A stretch of 64,000 nt of DNA from Diorhabda sublineata (GCF_026230105.1 NC_079482.1:1736001-1800000), one strand, 5' to 3'; positions 27,001 to 42,000 are shown, numbered from the stretch's first letter. Made by a program: numbers and translations. Notes: a model not told the origin generated them from the letters alone.

Positions 27001-30000
27001 AATTAGTTAAGGGCTCAATAGTTTACAATGCAAAAAAGTGTACAATCAATCGCCAATCGAAATCTCTTCAGAAATATAGAGCAGTGAAGACCAAAAGAAA
27101 TCGAGAAGATTGGTGAAGAAAATCAGCAAAAACCAAAGACCAAAAGAAAATGAAAAAATCAGCGGAGAAAATCAGCAAAAAGACCAAAAGAAATCAAGAA
27201 TATTAGCGAAGAAAATCAGCAAAAACCAAAGACCAAAAGAAAATGAAAAAATCAGCGAAGAAAATCAACAAAAAGACCAAAAGAAATCAAGAAGATTAGC
27301 GAAGAAAATCAGCAAAAACCAAAGACCAAAAGAAAATGAAGAAATCAGCGAAGAAAATCAGCAAAAAGACCAAAAGAAATCGAGAAGATTAGCGAAGAAA
27401 ATCAGCAAAAACCAAAGACCAAAAGAAAATGAAAAAATCAGCGGAGAAAATCAGCAAAAAGACCAACAGAAATCAAGAAGATTAGCGAAGAAAATCAGCA
27501 AAGACCAAAAGAAAATGAAAAAATCAGCGAAGAAAATCAGCAAAAACCAAAGACCAAAAGAAAATGAAAAAAATCAGCGAAGAAAATCAGCAAAAAGACC
27601 AAAAGAAATCAAGAAGATTAGCGAAGAAAATCAGCAAAAACCAAAGACCAAAAGAAAATGAAAAAAATCAGCGAAGAAAATCAGCAAAAAGACCAAAAGA
27701 AATCAAGAAGATTAGCGAAGAAAATCAGCAAAAACCAAAGACCAAAAGAAAATGAAAAAATCAGCGGAGAAAATCAGCAAAAAGACCAAAACAAATCGAG
27801 AAGATTAGCGAAGAAAATCAGCAAAAACCAAAGACCAAAAGAAAATGAAAAAATCAGCGGAGAAAATCAGCAAAAAGACCAAAACAAATCGAGAAGATTA
27901 GCGAAGAAAATCAGCAAAAACCAAAGACCAAAAGAAAATGAAAAAATCAGCGGAGAAAATCAGCAAAAAGACCAAAAGAAATCAAGAAGATTAGCGAAGA
28001 AAATCAGCAAAAACCAAAGACCAAAAGAAAATGAAAAAATCAGCGAAGAAAATCAGCAAAAAGACCAACAGAAATCAAGAAGATTAGCGAAGAAAATCAG
28101 CAAAAACCAAAGACCAAAAGAAAATGAAAAAATCAGCGGAGAAAATCAGCAAAAAGACCAACAGAAATCAAGAAGATTAGCGAAGAAAATCAGCAAAAAC
28201 CAAAGACCAAAAGAAAATGAAAAAATCAGCGGAGAAAATCAGCAAAAAGACCAACAGAAATCAAGAAGATTAGCGAAGAAAATCAGCAAAAACCAAAGAC
28301 CAAAAGAAAATGAAAAAATCAGCGAAGAAAATCAGCAAAAACCAAAGACCAAAAGAAAATGAAAAAATCAGCGGAGAAAATCAGCAAAAAGACCAACAGA
28401 AATCAAGAAGATTAGCGAAGAAAATCAGCAAAAACCAAAGACCAAAAGAAAATGAAAAAATCAGCGAAGAAAATCAGCAAAAACCAAAGACCAAAAGAAA
28501 ATGAAAAAATCAGCGGAGAAAATCAGCAAAAAGACCAAAAGAAATCAAGAAGATTAGCGAAGAAAATCAGCAAAAACCAAAGACCAAAAGAAAATGAAAA
28601 AATCAGCGAAGAAAATCAGCAAAAAGACCAACAGAAATCAAGAAGATTAGCGAAGAAAATCAGCAAAAACCAAAGACCAAAAGAAAATGAAAAAATCAGC
28701 AAAAAGACCAAAAGAAATCAAGAAGATTAGCGAAGAAAATCAGCAAAAACCAAAGACCAAAAGAAAATGAAAAAATCAGCAAAAAGACCAAAAGAAATCA
28801 AGAAGATTAGCGAAGAAAATCAGCAAAAACCAAAGACCAAAAGAAAATGAAAAAATCAGCGAAGAAAATCAGCAAAAAGACCAACAGAAATCAAGAAGAT
28901 TAGCGAAGAAAATCAGCAAAAACCAAAGACCAAAAGAAAATGAAAAAATCAGCAAAAAGACCAAAAGAAATCAAGAAGATTAGCGAAGAAAATCAGCAAA
29001 AACCAAAGACCAAAAGAAAATGAAAAAATCAGCGAAGAAAATCAGCAAAAAGACCAAAACAAATCGAGAACATTGGTGAAGAAAATGGAAAGCAAGGCTT
29101 AAAAGACTTATAAAACTGTTGTATATCCCTAAATATTCAGCTTAGTTATTATTTTTGTTTTAACCTTTGCCTTTTCATTCCTACGACACGAGGTTACTCT
29201 TTCGAATATCAAGTTATTTGAAATTATAATTAACACCCTATTGTATGTATTAATTTATAATCGGCATTTTGTACTACGTCACGATCATTATATCCATCGA
29301 AAAACGATACCAAATAAAACGTTCGTACATACGGGGGGTGTCGTGGAAATGCTCGAACTTCTATCTATATCCTGTTGTTGACTGACTCCACGGGGTTGCC
29401 AAATTGCGTCTACGAATACGGTCATGATCCACGTCTAACTGTCGAGTGGGTCTTTGGACACCTCGGAAGGACATTTGTCGTGGTGGTATCGATACAGATC
29501 GACCACGTAATCGAAAATTACTCGGAAGAAAACAGAGCGTCCTCTGGTGATTTCCTAGATGCGGCACAGATCATCATAGTGCATAGTTCGGAGGTGTGGG
29601 CGGTCGTGAAGCCGTTGAACACATAGACCTTCAGATAGGTCCGTCGTGTCCCACTTGACGTCACCAAAGTCGATCAGGAGCTTTGCCTTGAACCCTTTGG
29701 TGTCGTTAGACAGGTTGTGGGGCTTACCCAGGTGTTTAAACCGCTCTAGTGTGAGTGTAGAGCACTCACAGATAACGTGGTCCGCAATTCCTTGATTTCC
29801 TCGATTGGAATTTTCTTCTGGTGATGTACACCATGTTTTACACAATCTTTTGGTCCAATACTCGGTAGATCTTTTGTTCTGATGTAGCTGCTTCCTTCAG
29901 GTTAACGTAGAAGAGTTTGGAAGCTTCTTGGTGGTGTATCCTGACGCTGTACATTCATACAGTTTAATCAGTATGATGATGCAGCGAGTTTTGGTTTTCA

Positions 30001-33000
30001 ATTGACTCGATTTCTTGATTTCCTCGATTGGAATCTTCTTCTGGTGATGTACACCATGTTTTACACAATCTTTTGGTCCAATACTCGGTAGATCTGTTGT
30101 TTTGATGTAGCTGCTTCCTTCAGGTTAACGTAGAAGAGTTTGGAAGCTTCTTGGTGGTGTATCCTGACGCTGTACATTCATACAGTTTAATCAGTATGAT
30201 GATGCAGCGAGTTTTGGTTTCCAATTGACTCGATTCCTTGATTTCCTCGATTGGAATCTTCTTCTGGTGATGTACACCATGTTTTACACAATCTTTTGGT
30301 CCAATACTCGGTAGATCTTTTGTTCTGATGTAGCTGCTTCCTTCAGGTTAACGTAGAAGAGTTTGGAAGCTTCTTGGTGGTGTATCCTGACGCTGTACAT
30401 TCATACAGTTTAATCAGTATGATGATGCAGCGAGTTTTGGTTTCCAATTGACTCGATTCCTTGATTTCCTCGATTGGAATCTTCTTTTGGTGATGTACAC
30501 CATGTTTTACACAATCTTTTGGTCCAATACTCGGTAGTTCTGTTGTTCTGATGTAGCTGCTTCCTTCAGGTTAACGTAGAAGAGTTTGGAAGCTTCTTGG
30601 TGGTGTATCCTGACGCTGTACATTCATACAGTTTAATCAGTATGATGATGCAGCGAGTTTTGGTTTCCAATTGACTCGATTCCTTGATTTCCTCGATTGG
30701 AATCTTCTTTTGGTGATGTACACCATGTTTTACACAATCTTTTGGTCCAATACTCGGTAGTTCTGTTGTTCTGATGTAGCTGCTTCCTTCAGGTTAACGT
30801 AGAAGAGTTTGGAAGCTTCTTGGTGGTGTATCCTGACGCTGTACATTCATACAGTTTAATCAGTATGATGATGCAGCGAGTTTTGGTTTTCAATTGACTC
30901 GATTCCTTGATTTCCTCGATTGGAATCTTCTTGGTGATGAAGGAATTTGATTTTCAGATGACTTCCAGGTATGTAGCGATGTCCGCGTAATCTTTTGGTG
31001 TTTTTTTAGTAAAAATACTGTCAAAAACTGAATTTGAAATGAGAATTTTATGTATACGTCCATGTTTTGAATCAGATTTTGGCGCGAGTCGGTCTGTTGT
31101 TGTCTAAATTGTTTCCAAAATTAAAAAAAAATAATAAACAAAGTTCAATTCTCGCACCTGTGATCGTTAACGTGAAATATTCGTAAATTATATACGAAAA
31201 ATAAAAATTCGTTGAACGTCGAACTTGACCTTAAAAAAATCGGTCAATACCAGGGAAATACCAAAAAAACACGTTAATTTGGCAACTAGTATTAATTTGA
31301 CGTCTAGTTAAATCATTTATATTTATTTGTCCATCCTGTAAATTTGTATACGTGTTACGCCCTTCTCCCTACTCCTCCCTTTGTGTCGCAATCTTCGAAT
31401 TACGTCCTTTGGTCCCTAATACGACATCCAGAAAATTTCCGGGACAGTTCCCCGGTAACGAGGCGGTGTGCCCGGGAAAGGGCGCAAAATTCGTTCTCTC
31501 CCTTACAGAAGGTGTCGCTCCGCCACTACGCTAACGATTCCACAGCTTTCCAAGAGAAATATCTGGCGAAGTGGAAATGGAAATTGATTTCCGTTCGTTA
31601 GATATCTGCGATCTTTAAACGTGCTTCATTATTTCACATAACACGTCATCAAACTTCGTTCGAGAGTTTTGCAGTGACATTTGATTTGACAGATGACATC
31701 CAACAAATAAATCGCTTCGTTCGTTTTGATTTGAATCCACCTGGCGGTCGTTCGTTGAACGTTATCTTACGAAAATTGCGATGTTGTCAAGTTTTATTTA
31801 CCGAATTCAAGTTATTTCCTTTACAAGTTTACAGACGATTTTGACGTTGTTTTTTGTAAATATTTTAACAGTGTATTGTATGGTGTTTACTCGTAATGTG
31901 TTCACTGATCACTTTCAAATAGTATTGTTGACAATGCAAACAGATTAACGTAAAAAGAAATATTTGTTTGAAGCTAGCCGAAACGTTTCAAGTGTTTGAA
32001 ATTACAATTACGCATTTATCTAGATTGTGGTGAATCTACGAGGGTTGCGTGGAAAATATCCTATCTAACAAAAGAAACAAAACATTTTCTTCTCGTAATT
32101 GTTTGTAGAAAACCATCAGAACGTCGATAGGGTCCTCAGAATTAGAAATAGGGGCTTTCGAACTTGTTCGAATAATTATCAAAAACATATCCATATTTAA
32201 AAAATCACTTGAGCCAAAATAATTGGAGGATTGAGCTGAAATTTTAGAGACTTGTTTTTGAAGGTTGATTGTTTGTAGAAAAAAATCAGCACGTCGATAG
32301 GGTCCACAGAAATAGAAATAGGGGCTTTCGAACTTGTTCGAATAATTATCAAAAACATATCCATATTTAAAAAATCACTTGAGCCAAAATAATTGGAGGA
32401 TTGAGCTGAAATTTTAGAGACTTGTTTTTGAAGGTTGATTGTTTGTATAAAAAAATCAGCACGTCGATAGGGTTCTCAGAATTAGAAATAGGGGCTTTCG
32501 AACTTGTTCGAATAATTATCAAAAACATATCTTTGTTTACAAAATCACTCACGCCAAAATAGTTGGAGGATTGAGCTGAAATTTTAGAGACTTGTTTTTG
32601 AGGGTTGGTTGTTTGTAGAAAAAAATCAGCACGTTCATAGGGTCCTCATAATTAGAAATAGGGGCTTTCGAACTTGTTCGAATAATTATCAAAAACATAT
32701 CCCTGTTTAAAAAATCACTCACGCCAAAATAATTGGAGGATTGAGCTGAAATTTGAGAGACTTATTTTTGAAGGTTGATTGTTTGTAGAAAAAAATCAGA
32801 ACGTCGATAGGGTCCACAGAAATAGAAATAGGGGCTTTCGAACTTGTTCGAATAATTATCAAAAACATATCCATATTTAAAAAATCACTTGAGCCAAAAT
32901 AATTGGAGGATTGAGCTGAAATGTTAGAGACTTGTTTTTGAAGGTTGATTGTTTGTAGAAAAAAATCAGCACGTTCATAGGGTCCTCATAATTAGAAATA

Positions 33001-36000
33001 GGGGCTTTCGAACTTGTTCGAATAATTATCAAAAACATATCCTTGTTTAAAAAATCACTCACGCCAAAATAATTGGAGGATTGAGCTGAAATTTGAGAGA
33101 CTTGTTTTTGAAGGTTGATTGTTTGTAGAAAAAAATCAGCACGTCGATAGGGTCCACAGAAATAGAAATAGGGGCTTTCGAACTTGTTCGAATAATTATC
33201 AAAAACATATCCATATTTAAAAAATCACTTGAGCCAAAATAATTGGAGGATTGAGCTGAAATTTTAGAGACTTGTTTTTGAAGGTTGATTGTTTGTAGAA
33301 AAAAATCAGCACGTCGATAGGGTCCACAGAAATAGAAATAGGGGCTTTCGAACTTGTTCGAATAATTATCAAAAACATATCCATATTTAAAAAATCACTT
33401 GAGCCAAAATAATTGGAGGATTGAGCTGAAATTTTAGAGACTTGTTTTTGAAGGTTGATTGTTTGTAGAAAAAAATCAGCACGTCGATAGGGTCCACAGA
33501 AATAGAAATAGGGGCTTTCGAACTTGTTCGAATAATTATCAAAAACATATCCATATTTAAAAAATCACTTGAGCCAAAATAATTGGAGGATTGAGCTGAA
33601 ATGTTAGAGACTTGTTTTTGAAGGTTGATTGTTTGTAGAAAAAAATCAGCACGTTCATAGGGTCCTCATAATTAGAAATAGGGGCTTTCGAACTTGTTCG
33701 AATAATTATCAAAAACATATCCTTGTTTAAAAAATCACTCACGCCAAAATAATTGGAGGATTGAGCTGAAATTTGAGAGACTTGTTTTTGAAGGTTGATT
33801 GTTTGTAGAAAAAAATCAGCACGTCGATAGGGTCCATAGAAATAGAAATAGGGGCTTTCGAACTTGTTCGAATAATTATCAAAAACATATCCATATTTAA
33901 AAAATCACTTGAGCCAAAATAATTGGAGGATTGAGCTGAAATTTTAGAGACTTGTTTTTGAGGGCTGGTTGTTTGTAGAAAAAAATTAGCACGGTGATAG
34001 GGTCCTCAGAATTAGAAATAGAGGCTTTCGAACTTGTCCGAATAATTATTAAAAACATATCTTTGTTTACAAAATCACTTGCGCCAAAATAGTTGAAGGA
34101 TTGAGCTGAAATTTTAGAGACTTGTTTTTGACGGCTGGTTGTTTGTAGAAAAAAATCAGCACGTTCATAGGGTCCTCATAATTAGAAATAGGGGCTTTCG
34201 AACTTGTTCGAATAATTATCAAAAACATATCCTTATTTAAAAAATCACTCACGCCAAAATAATTGGAGGATGGAGCTGAAATTTGAGAGACTTATTTTTG
34301 AAGGTTGATTGTTTGTAGAAAAAAATCAGAACGTCGATAGGGTCCACAGAAATAGAAATAGGGGCTTTCGAACTTGTTCGAATAATTATCAAAAACATAT
34401 CCTTGTTTAAAAAATCACTCACGCCAAAATAATTGGAGGATTGAGCTGAAATTTGAGAGACTTATTTTTGAAGGTTGATTGTTTGTAGAAAAAAATCAGA
34501 ACGTCGATAGGGTCCACAGAAATAGAAATAGGGGCTTTCGAACTTGTTCGAATAATTATCAAAAACATATCCTTGTTTAAAAAATCACTCACGCCAAAAT
34601 AATTGGAGGATTGAGCTGAAATTTGAGAGACTTATTTTTGAAGGTTGATTGTTTGTAGAAAAAAATCAGAACGTCGATAGGGTCCACAGAAATAGAAATA
34701 GGGGCTTTCGAACTTGTTCGAATAATTATCAAAAACATATCCATATTTAAAAAATCACTTGAGCCAAAATAATTGGAGGATTGAGCTGAAATGTTAGAGA
34801 CTTGTTTTTGAAGGTTGATTGTTTGTAGAAAAAAATCAGCACGTTCATAGGGTCCTCATAATTAGAAATAGGGGCTTTCGAACTTGTTCGAATAATTATC
34901 AAAAACATATCCTTGTTTAAAAAATCACTCACGCCAAAATAATTGGAGGATTGAGCTGAAATTTGAGAGACTTGTTTTTGAGGGCTGGTTGTTTGTAGAA
35001 AAAAATCAGAACGTCGATAGGGTCCTCAGAATTAGAAATAGGGGCTTTCGAACTTGTCCGAATAATTATTAAAAACATATCTTTGTTTACAAAATCACTT
35101 GCGCCAAAATAGTTGAAGGATTGAGCTGAAATTTTAGAGACTTGTTTTTGAGGGCTGGTTGTTTGTAGAAAAAAATCAGCACGTTCATAGGGTCCTCATA
35201 ATTAGAAATAGGGGCTTTCGAACTTGTTCGAATAATTATCAAAAACATATCCTTATTTAAAAAATCACTCACGCCAAAATAATTGGAGGATGGAGCTGAA
35301 ATTTGAGAGACTTATTTTTGAAGGTTGATTGTTTGTAGAAAAAAATCAGAACGTCGATAGGGTCCACAGAAATAGAAATAGGGGCTTTCGAACTTGTTCG
35401 AATAATTATCAAAAACATATCCTTGTTTAAAAAATCACTCACGCCAAAATAATTGGAGGATTGAGCTGAAATTTGAGAGACTTATTTTTGAAGGTTGATT
35501 GTTTGTAGAAAAAAATCAGAACGTCGATAGGGTCCACAGAAATAGAAATAGGGGCTTTCGAACTTGTTCGAATAATTATCAAAAACATATCCATATTTAA
35601 AAAATCACTTGAGCCAAAATAATTGGAGGATTGAGCTGAAATGTTAGAGACTTGTTTTTGAAGGTTGATTGTTTGTAGAAAAAAATCAGCACGTTCATAG
35701 GGTCCTCATAATTAGAAATAGGGGCTTTCGAACTTGTTCGAATAATTATCAAAAACATATCCTTGTTTAAAAAATCACTCACGCCAAAATAATTGGAGGA
35801 TTGAGCTGAAATTTGAGAGACTTGTTTTTGAAGGTTGATTGTTTGTAGAAAAAAATCAGCACGTCGATAGGGTCCATAGAAATAGAAATAGGGGCTTTCG
35901 AACTTGTTCGAATAATTATCAAAAACATATCCATATTTAAAAAATCACTTGAGCCAAAATAATTGGAGGATTGAGCTGAAATTTTAGAGACTTGTTTTTG

Positions 36001-39000
36001 AGGGCTGGTTGTTTGTAGAAAAAAATCAGCACGGTGATAGGGTCCTCAGAATTAGAAATAGGGGCTTTCGAACTTGTCCGAATAATTATTAAAAACATAT
36101 CTTTGTTTACAAAATCACTTGCGCCAAAATAGTTGAAGGATTGAGCTGAAATTTTAGAGACTTGTTTTTGAGGGCTGGTTGTTTGTGGAAAAAAATCAGA
36201 ACGTCGATAGGGTCCTCAGAATTAGAAATAGGGACTTTCGAACTTGTCCGAATAATTATTAAAAACATATCCTTGTTTAAAAAATCACTCACGCCAAAAT
36301 AATTGGAGGATTGAGCTGAAATTTTAGAAACTTGTTTTTGAGGGTTGGTTGAATGTAGAAAAAAATTTCCCAACGCATGCGCAAATATATTTCCCAACTT
36401 ATACCAACATCTTTAGGTCGAAATCAAAAACTTTTCCATTAATTCTCGTATAACAAACCTTTTTTAATTATCTTCATCAAATTAGGGTCTTTATTCCATT
36501 TATTTTCTTATTGAAATCAATACTACGATAGCAAAGACCGTAATTCGATTTTCCTAGACGATTCTCTTCCAAATTACCCTCAATATTCCCAAACGTTGGC
36601 TCATTATTACCCCAGGGTCTGATACCATCAATCCCCCTTCCGTTTAAAATCGTTTGTTAGAAAAATATGCAAAAAGGAGCCGAGTTCAACGCTTTGGGGA
36701 ATTCCTTCAAACATTCAATCGTTTGCGACAGAACCAGAAGGTGATGATTGATAACTTGGAACTAACTAAACCACATCTGTATATGGAATGTCTCGTTCAA
36801 TGAAACGATGATGGATGAAGCTCGAAATTCGACCCAAATCGACAAATAATACAAGAAAATTAATTTTAGCGAACATATCCGTATTTTCTTCAAAAAAAAA
36901 ATCCAAAATTTTAGAAATTTATGACTATTAAAAGCTTCACAGCCCAGCTACCCTTCCGCTTCGTTAGTTGTCGCATATACCGGTAGTTCGGAACGCGGCG
37001 CGTCGACAACAGAGCCCGTTTTTAAAAATTTCCGGTACTTCTCCGACACACACACGATACGAGACGTCTTAGTCGGAATATTTCAAGCTAATTTTATATT
37101 TTAAATAGTTTTATCAAAATTTCCGTTACATCATATAAATATTTCCACTTTTTTACATGGTTAACTATTTTTTTTTTTGGTGTAACCGAATAAACGCAAT
37201 TACGAATGACGTAATATCACTTTATAAGTCTGCAATGTTTATTAAATTGTTCACAGGATCACATCTGTTTAAAATATGACCGCATAGCTTAATTGAACTA
37301 ATAGGAAACGTTTAACTCCCTAAATTAGTTCGTATAACAATGACAAATGTCATGGTGGTACTTTAATCCAATTGGAATTTGTCTAGTTGAAAATTTTCAA
37401 TGAAACGTTGAAGTCTTTTAGTTGAATCTATACCAAAAACCCCCTCGATTATTTATCGTCGAATCTGATCGCTCAAAGTGGGTCAAAAAGGTTAAGACCT
37501 CTGCTCTTGATCAACCAGTCTTCTTGGAGCTGTTACGTCTTTGCAAAAAATAGAATTTCGTCACCAAGATGTGGCAAAACCCCTCAAAGGCTCGAACATC
37601 CATAAAGCGACTGCCCCAAGTGCTAGGGTTCAATCCATACAAAAAAAAGCAACCAGAAGGTTCCCAGTAACTACCAATCGATGGTTTTAGTTCCAATCGA
37701 GCCTCCCGCATTGGATATATCAAAGGCTTTTGACAGGGTTTGGAATGACAACCCCATCCCACCGAGCAAACCATCTAACCAAAAAATTTGTTGTGTAATT
37801 TCATTGTCTCCAATCGCCCTTGGTACAAAAAACGCCATATTTCTAGTTATTTAAAGGAATTTGAGAATTAAATGAATCTCACTAAGCCACGCCACTGCTT
37901 ATCGCAGACTTTTCGAGTGGTATATTTCGAGCTCCGGCAAATAGAAATGCATTTTTGTTAACGATTCGATGTTAACAATGGAGATGATGAGTCCACGTGG
38001 ACTGACGGTTTGTCTGTCGAATTTTATACGGGGAGTGAACATTATTTTTCATTTATTAGTTCATTACGAGCGCCGTGGGTATTTATGAAATATTGATTGT
38101 TCAAATGGCTTTTGGTGTGTCGACATGAAATTGATTTTCATAAAAAATTGTATATTACACCGCATTATGTAATCATTTAGGGATTATAACGATAGGAATA
38201 AGTTTTAAAAAAATTTGGCTCGTCTCGATCGGTACTTTTAACACTTCCTAAAATAATCATTCAACGTCAACACGTTTAAATACATAACCGAGTTTCATTG
38301 TTCGTTGGGCTGATTGATATTTCGGATGCCACGCGTCGTAAACTTCAATATACGTGATGAATTACAAAATATTGAATTTCTATAATCAATTTATTAAATA
38401 TGAGGATTAATTCCGGTTTAAACTGCTTTTTTAAAAGCATTTTAATGACTACGAAACTTTCAACTGTTCAAAATGTTGTTGCACATCCACAACAACCAAG
38501 AAACTCGTCGAAACGTATCAAATGAACCTTATAGCAACTTTCCACCTCCATCATCGTATTAATTGTCGTTAGAATTACAAAATATTGAATTTCTATAATT
38601 AATTTACTAAATTCGACGATTAATTCCGGTTTAAACTTGTTTTTTTAAAGCATTTTAATGATTACGAAACTTTCAATTATTCAAAATGTTGTTGCACATC
38701 CACAACAACCAAGAAACTCGTCGAAACGAATCAAATGAACCTTATAGCAACCTTCCACCTCCATCATCGTATTAATTGTCGTTAGAATTACAAAATATTG
38801 AATTTCTATAATTAATTTACTAAATTCGACGATTAATTCCGGTTTAAACTTGTTTTTTTAAAGCATTTTAATGATTACGAAACTTTCAACTGTTCAAAAT
38901 GTTGTTGCACATCCACAACAACCAAGAAACTCGTCGAAACGTATCAAATGAACCTTATAGCAACTTTCCACCTCCATCATCGTATTAATTGTCGTTAGAA

Positions 39001-42000
39001 TTACAAAATATTGAATTTCTATAATTAATTTACTAAATTCGACGATTAATTCCGGTTTAAACTTGTTTTTTTAAAGCATTTTAATGATTACGAAACTTTC
39101 AATTATTCAAAATGTTGTTGCACATCCACAACAACCAAGAAACTCGTCGAAACGAATCAAATGAACCTTATAGCAACCTTCCACCTCCATCATCGTATTA
39201 ATTGTCGTTAGAATTACAAAATATTGAATTTCTATAATTAATTTACTAAATTCGACGATTAATTCCGGTTTAAACTTGTTTTTTTAAAGCATTTTAATGA
39301 TTACGAAACTTTCAATTATTCAAAATGTTGTTGCACATCCACAACAACCAAGAAACTCGTCGAAACGAATCGAATGAACCTTCCAGCTCAATCATCGTAT
39401 TAATTGTCGATTTTAGACCAGGTTTAAACATGCACCGGTTAGATCAGGATTAGTTAGGTTAGGTTAGAACTCCTTTCGTCGATTCTGGATGGTTAGAAGT
39501 TGAATTTAAAATCCTTCAAATCAGGAATCTCTCGCAAATGCTGGTAGATCAATTCAACCAGACCAAATTATGAGGTAAGGAGCTAAACCGATATGGGATC
39601 ACACTTTATATTACCCCCTGTATATCTGTAATTTGATCCAAGAAGAGTGATACACATCTGCCGAATGTTATCCTTGAAAGCGTTCCGTGAACTCCGCGGC
39701 GCACAAATTCGATATTCCAAGAATATTCTGTACTTGTACATGTCGAACATACTGGGTATTTTCGGACAACCCTTTGTTCGTTGGCGTGGCGTCTGATGTG
39801 ACACAAATAGATCACTAAATTAGGATCGCGTGTTTTTTTTAGTTTCCTCGCTTTTTTTTCCGTTTCGAAATACTATTCTGGTGTAAATTCAAGCCAATCA
39901 AAAATATCGTTCATCGTATATACGAAAGTTGATTAGAATACGTCAAATTTGACATTGACTTTGACATTTTTAATTCTCGTACAATGACTTTTGACGTGGA
40001 TTAAACCAGCAGTAACTCTCTTCGATTATTGTGCTGATTAAGATATTTATACGAAATATTCAGTATCTTCACATTTGTTAATCGACTCGAATTACACGTT
40101 TTTGTTTTATCTCGACCTATAGTTAATATTTACTATTTTTTAACGACATTCTGGTTCCAAACAGTAGGAACTTAATGAAACCATATCTAATATGTCGGTA
40201 CTGATCTCCGACAACCTATCGGTGATTGTAGTACTTTTGATAACGATACAACTGTTTCTGTTTGATTATTGTGCTGATTGAGATATTTATTCGAAATATT
40301 CAGTATCTTCACATTACTCAATCGATTGTTTTAGTTTGTTAATCGACTCGAATTACACGTTTTTGTTTTAAATCTACCTATAGTTAATATTTACTATTTT
40401 TTAACGACATTCTGGTTCCAAACAGTAGGAACTTAATGAAACCATATCTAATATGTCGGTAGTGATCTCCGACAACCTATCGGTGATTGTAGTACTTTTG
40501 ATAACGATACAACTGTTTCTGTTTGATTATTGTGCTGATTGAGATATTTATTCGAAATATTCAGTATCTTCACATTACTCAATCGATTGTTTTAGTTTGT
40601 TAATCGACTCGAATTACACGTTTTTGTTTTATCTCGACCTATAGTTAATATTTACTATTTTTTAACGACATTCTGGTTCCAAACAGTGGGAACTTAATGA
40701 AACCATATCTATTATGTCGGTACTGATCTACGACAACCTATCGGTGATTGTAGTACTTTTGATAACGATACAACTGTTCCTGTTCGATTATTGTGCTGAT
40801 TGAGATATTTATTCGAAATATTCAGTATCTTCACATTACTCAATCGATTGTATTAGTTTGTTAATCGACTCGAATTACACGTTTTGTTGCGCAAAGGACG
40901 GAATCTCTATCCACACTCTCGAAATGTGAACTCCACAGCACTACACCTGGGTGCGTATGAAATAGAAGATCTCTGATTAGTTGAGACCATCGTAATAAAT
41001 TGGAAAAGATTCATTATACGAATTTGCAATTTTTGGGTCTTTCTAAATACAAAACAACAAAACGAAACACTTTCTCTCACTCCACTCCACAGCTAAGCAC
41101 AGTTAAAACACCAACGAACATCAAAACTGTATCGACTGAACACTGGTGAACCGATAAACCTCTGAAAATGTTTTGCACGTTTTGTTCTCTTCAGCGCAAC
41201 GTACTAGAGGAATTTAATATAGCGCGCGTTTGGTTCGTTCGGAGTATTTTGTTGCAAGTGATTACCCACCCTTACATATAGAGCAGATTTAGAGTTCCAA
41301 AATCAGTGAAACTATATTTAATATGTCGGCACTGACCTACAACAACCTGTCGATGATTGCATCTTTTGATAATGATACAACTGTCCGTCACATTACCTAA
41401 TCGATTGTTTTAGTTTGTTAATCGACTCGAATTACACGTTTTTGTTTTAACTCGACCTATAGTTAATATTTACTATTTTTAAACGAAATTCTGGTTCAGC
41501 AATCGTCACGTTATCCCCTCAACGGCCCTCGCATATTTTTTTAGAATAATAAATTATTTGTTGCAGCACATGGTCCAGACGGGTATGACGGCTCCCTTCC
41601 CCGGAGCTGCGACAGCCACCCCGACTGGTTTCCCGACGCAAAACGGCGAAATCAAACCGGGGGCGGAGGAGAAACCGGCCGTTTCCGCGCTCCTCCCGCC
41701 GCCGACCGGTGCCACGGCGCCGGGCGCAGGACCGCCTTTCAGTCCGCCTCCTCCGCAACCACCTCCGACAGCGGAACCACCAGTAAGCATAGCGTGTAGT
41801 CCGGCGACTTTGGCGGCACAGTCGCAAAATAATTACAAGTGCGAACAGATTTCCACGGTAAACGTAAGTTTAAAAACAAAAAAAAATCTTCGAATTTGTT
41901 TTTTTTTAAATTTTGGTTTTCAGGATAACGATAATGGTTCTTCGGTTCCGCCTCCAACTTCAGAGTCTTCGGATGGTACGACCAATCAATCGGCAGGTCA

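Noticed and set aside
27110..28730. Long Lys/Glu/Gln-rich open frames as a real repetitive protein gene
   Set aside because: Frames arise from the 93-bp period, are broken by small indels into overlapping pieces in different frames, lie in an Rbfox intron, and show no splice or start context.
32367..36397. Repeated 61-codon minus-strand frames as a small-protein family
   Set aside because: They coincide with 170-bp satellite monomers that lack stops by chance; spacing is a multiple of 170 and they include no recognisable signal or motif.
41519..41957. Long minus-strand frames opposite Rbfox exon 2
   Set aside because: They are antisense shadows of GC-rich, Pro/Ala-coding sequence on the + strand.
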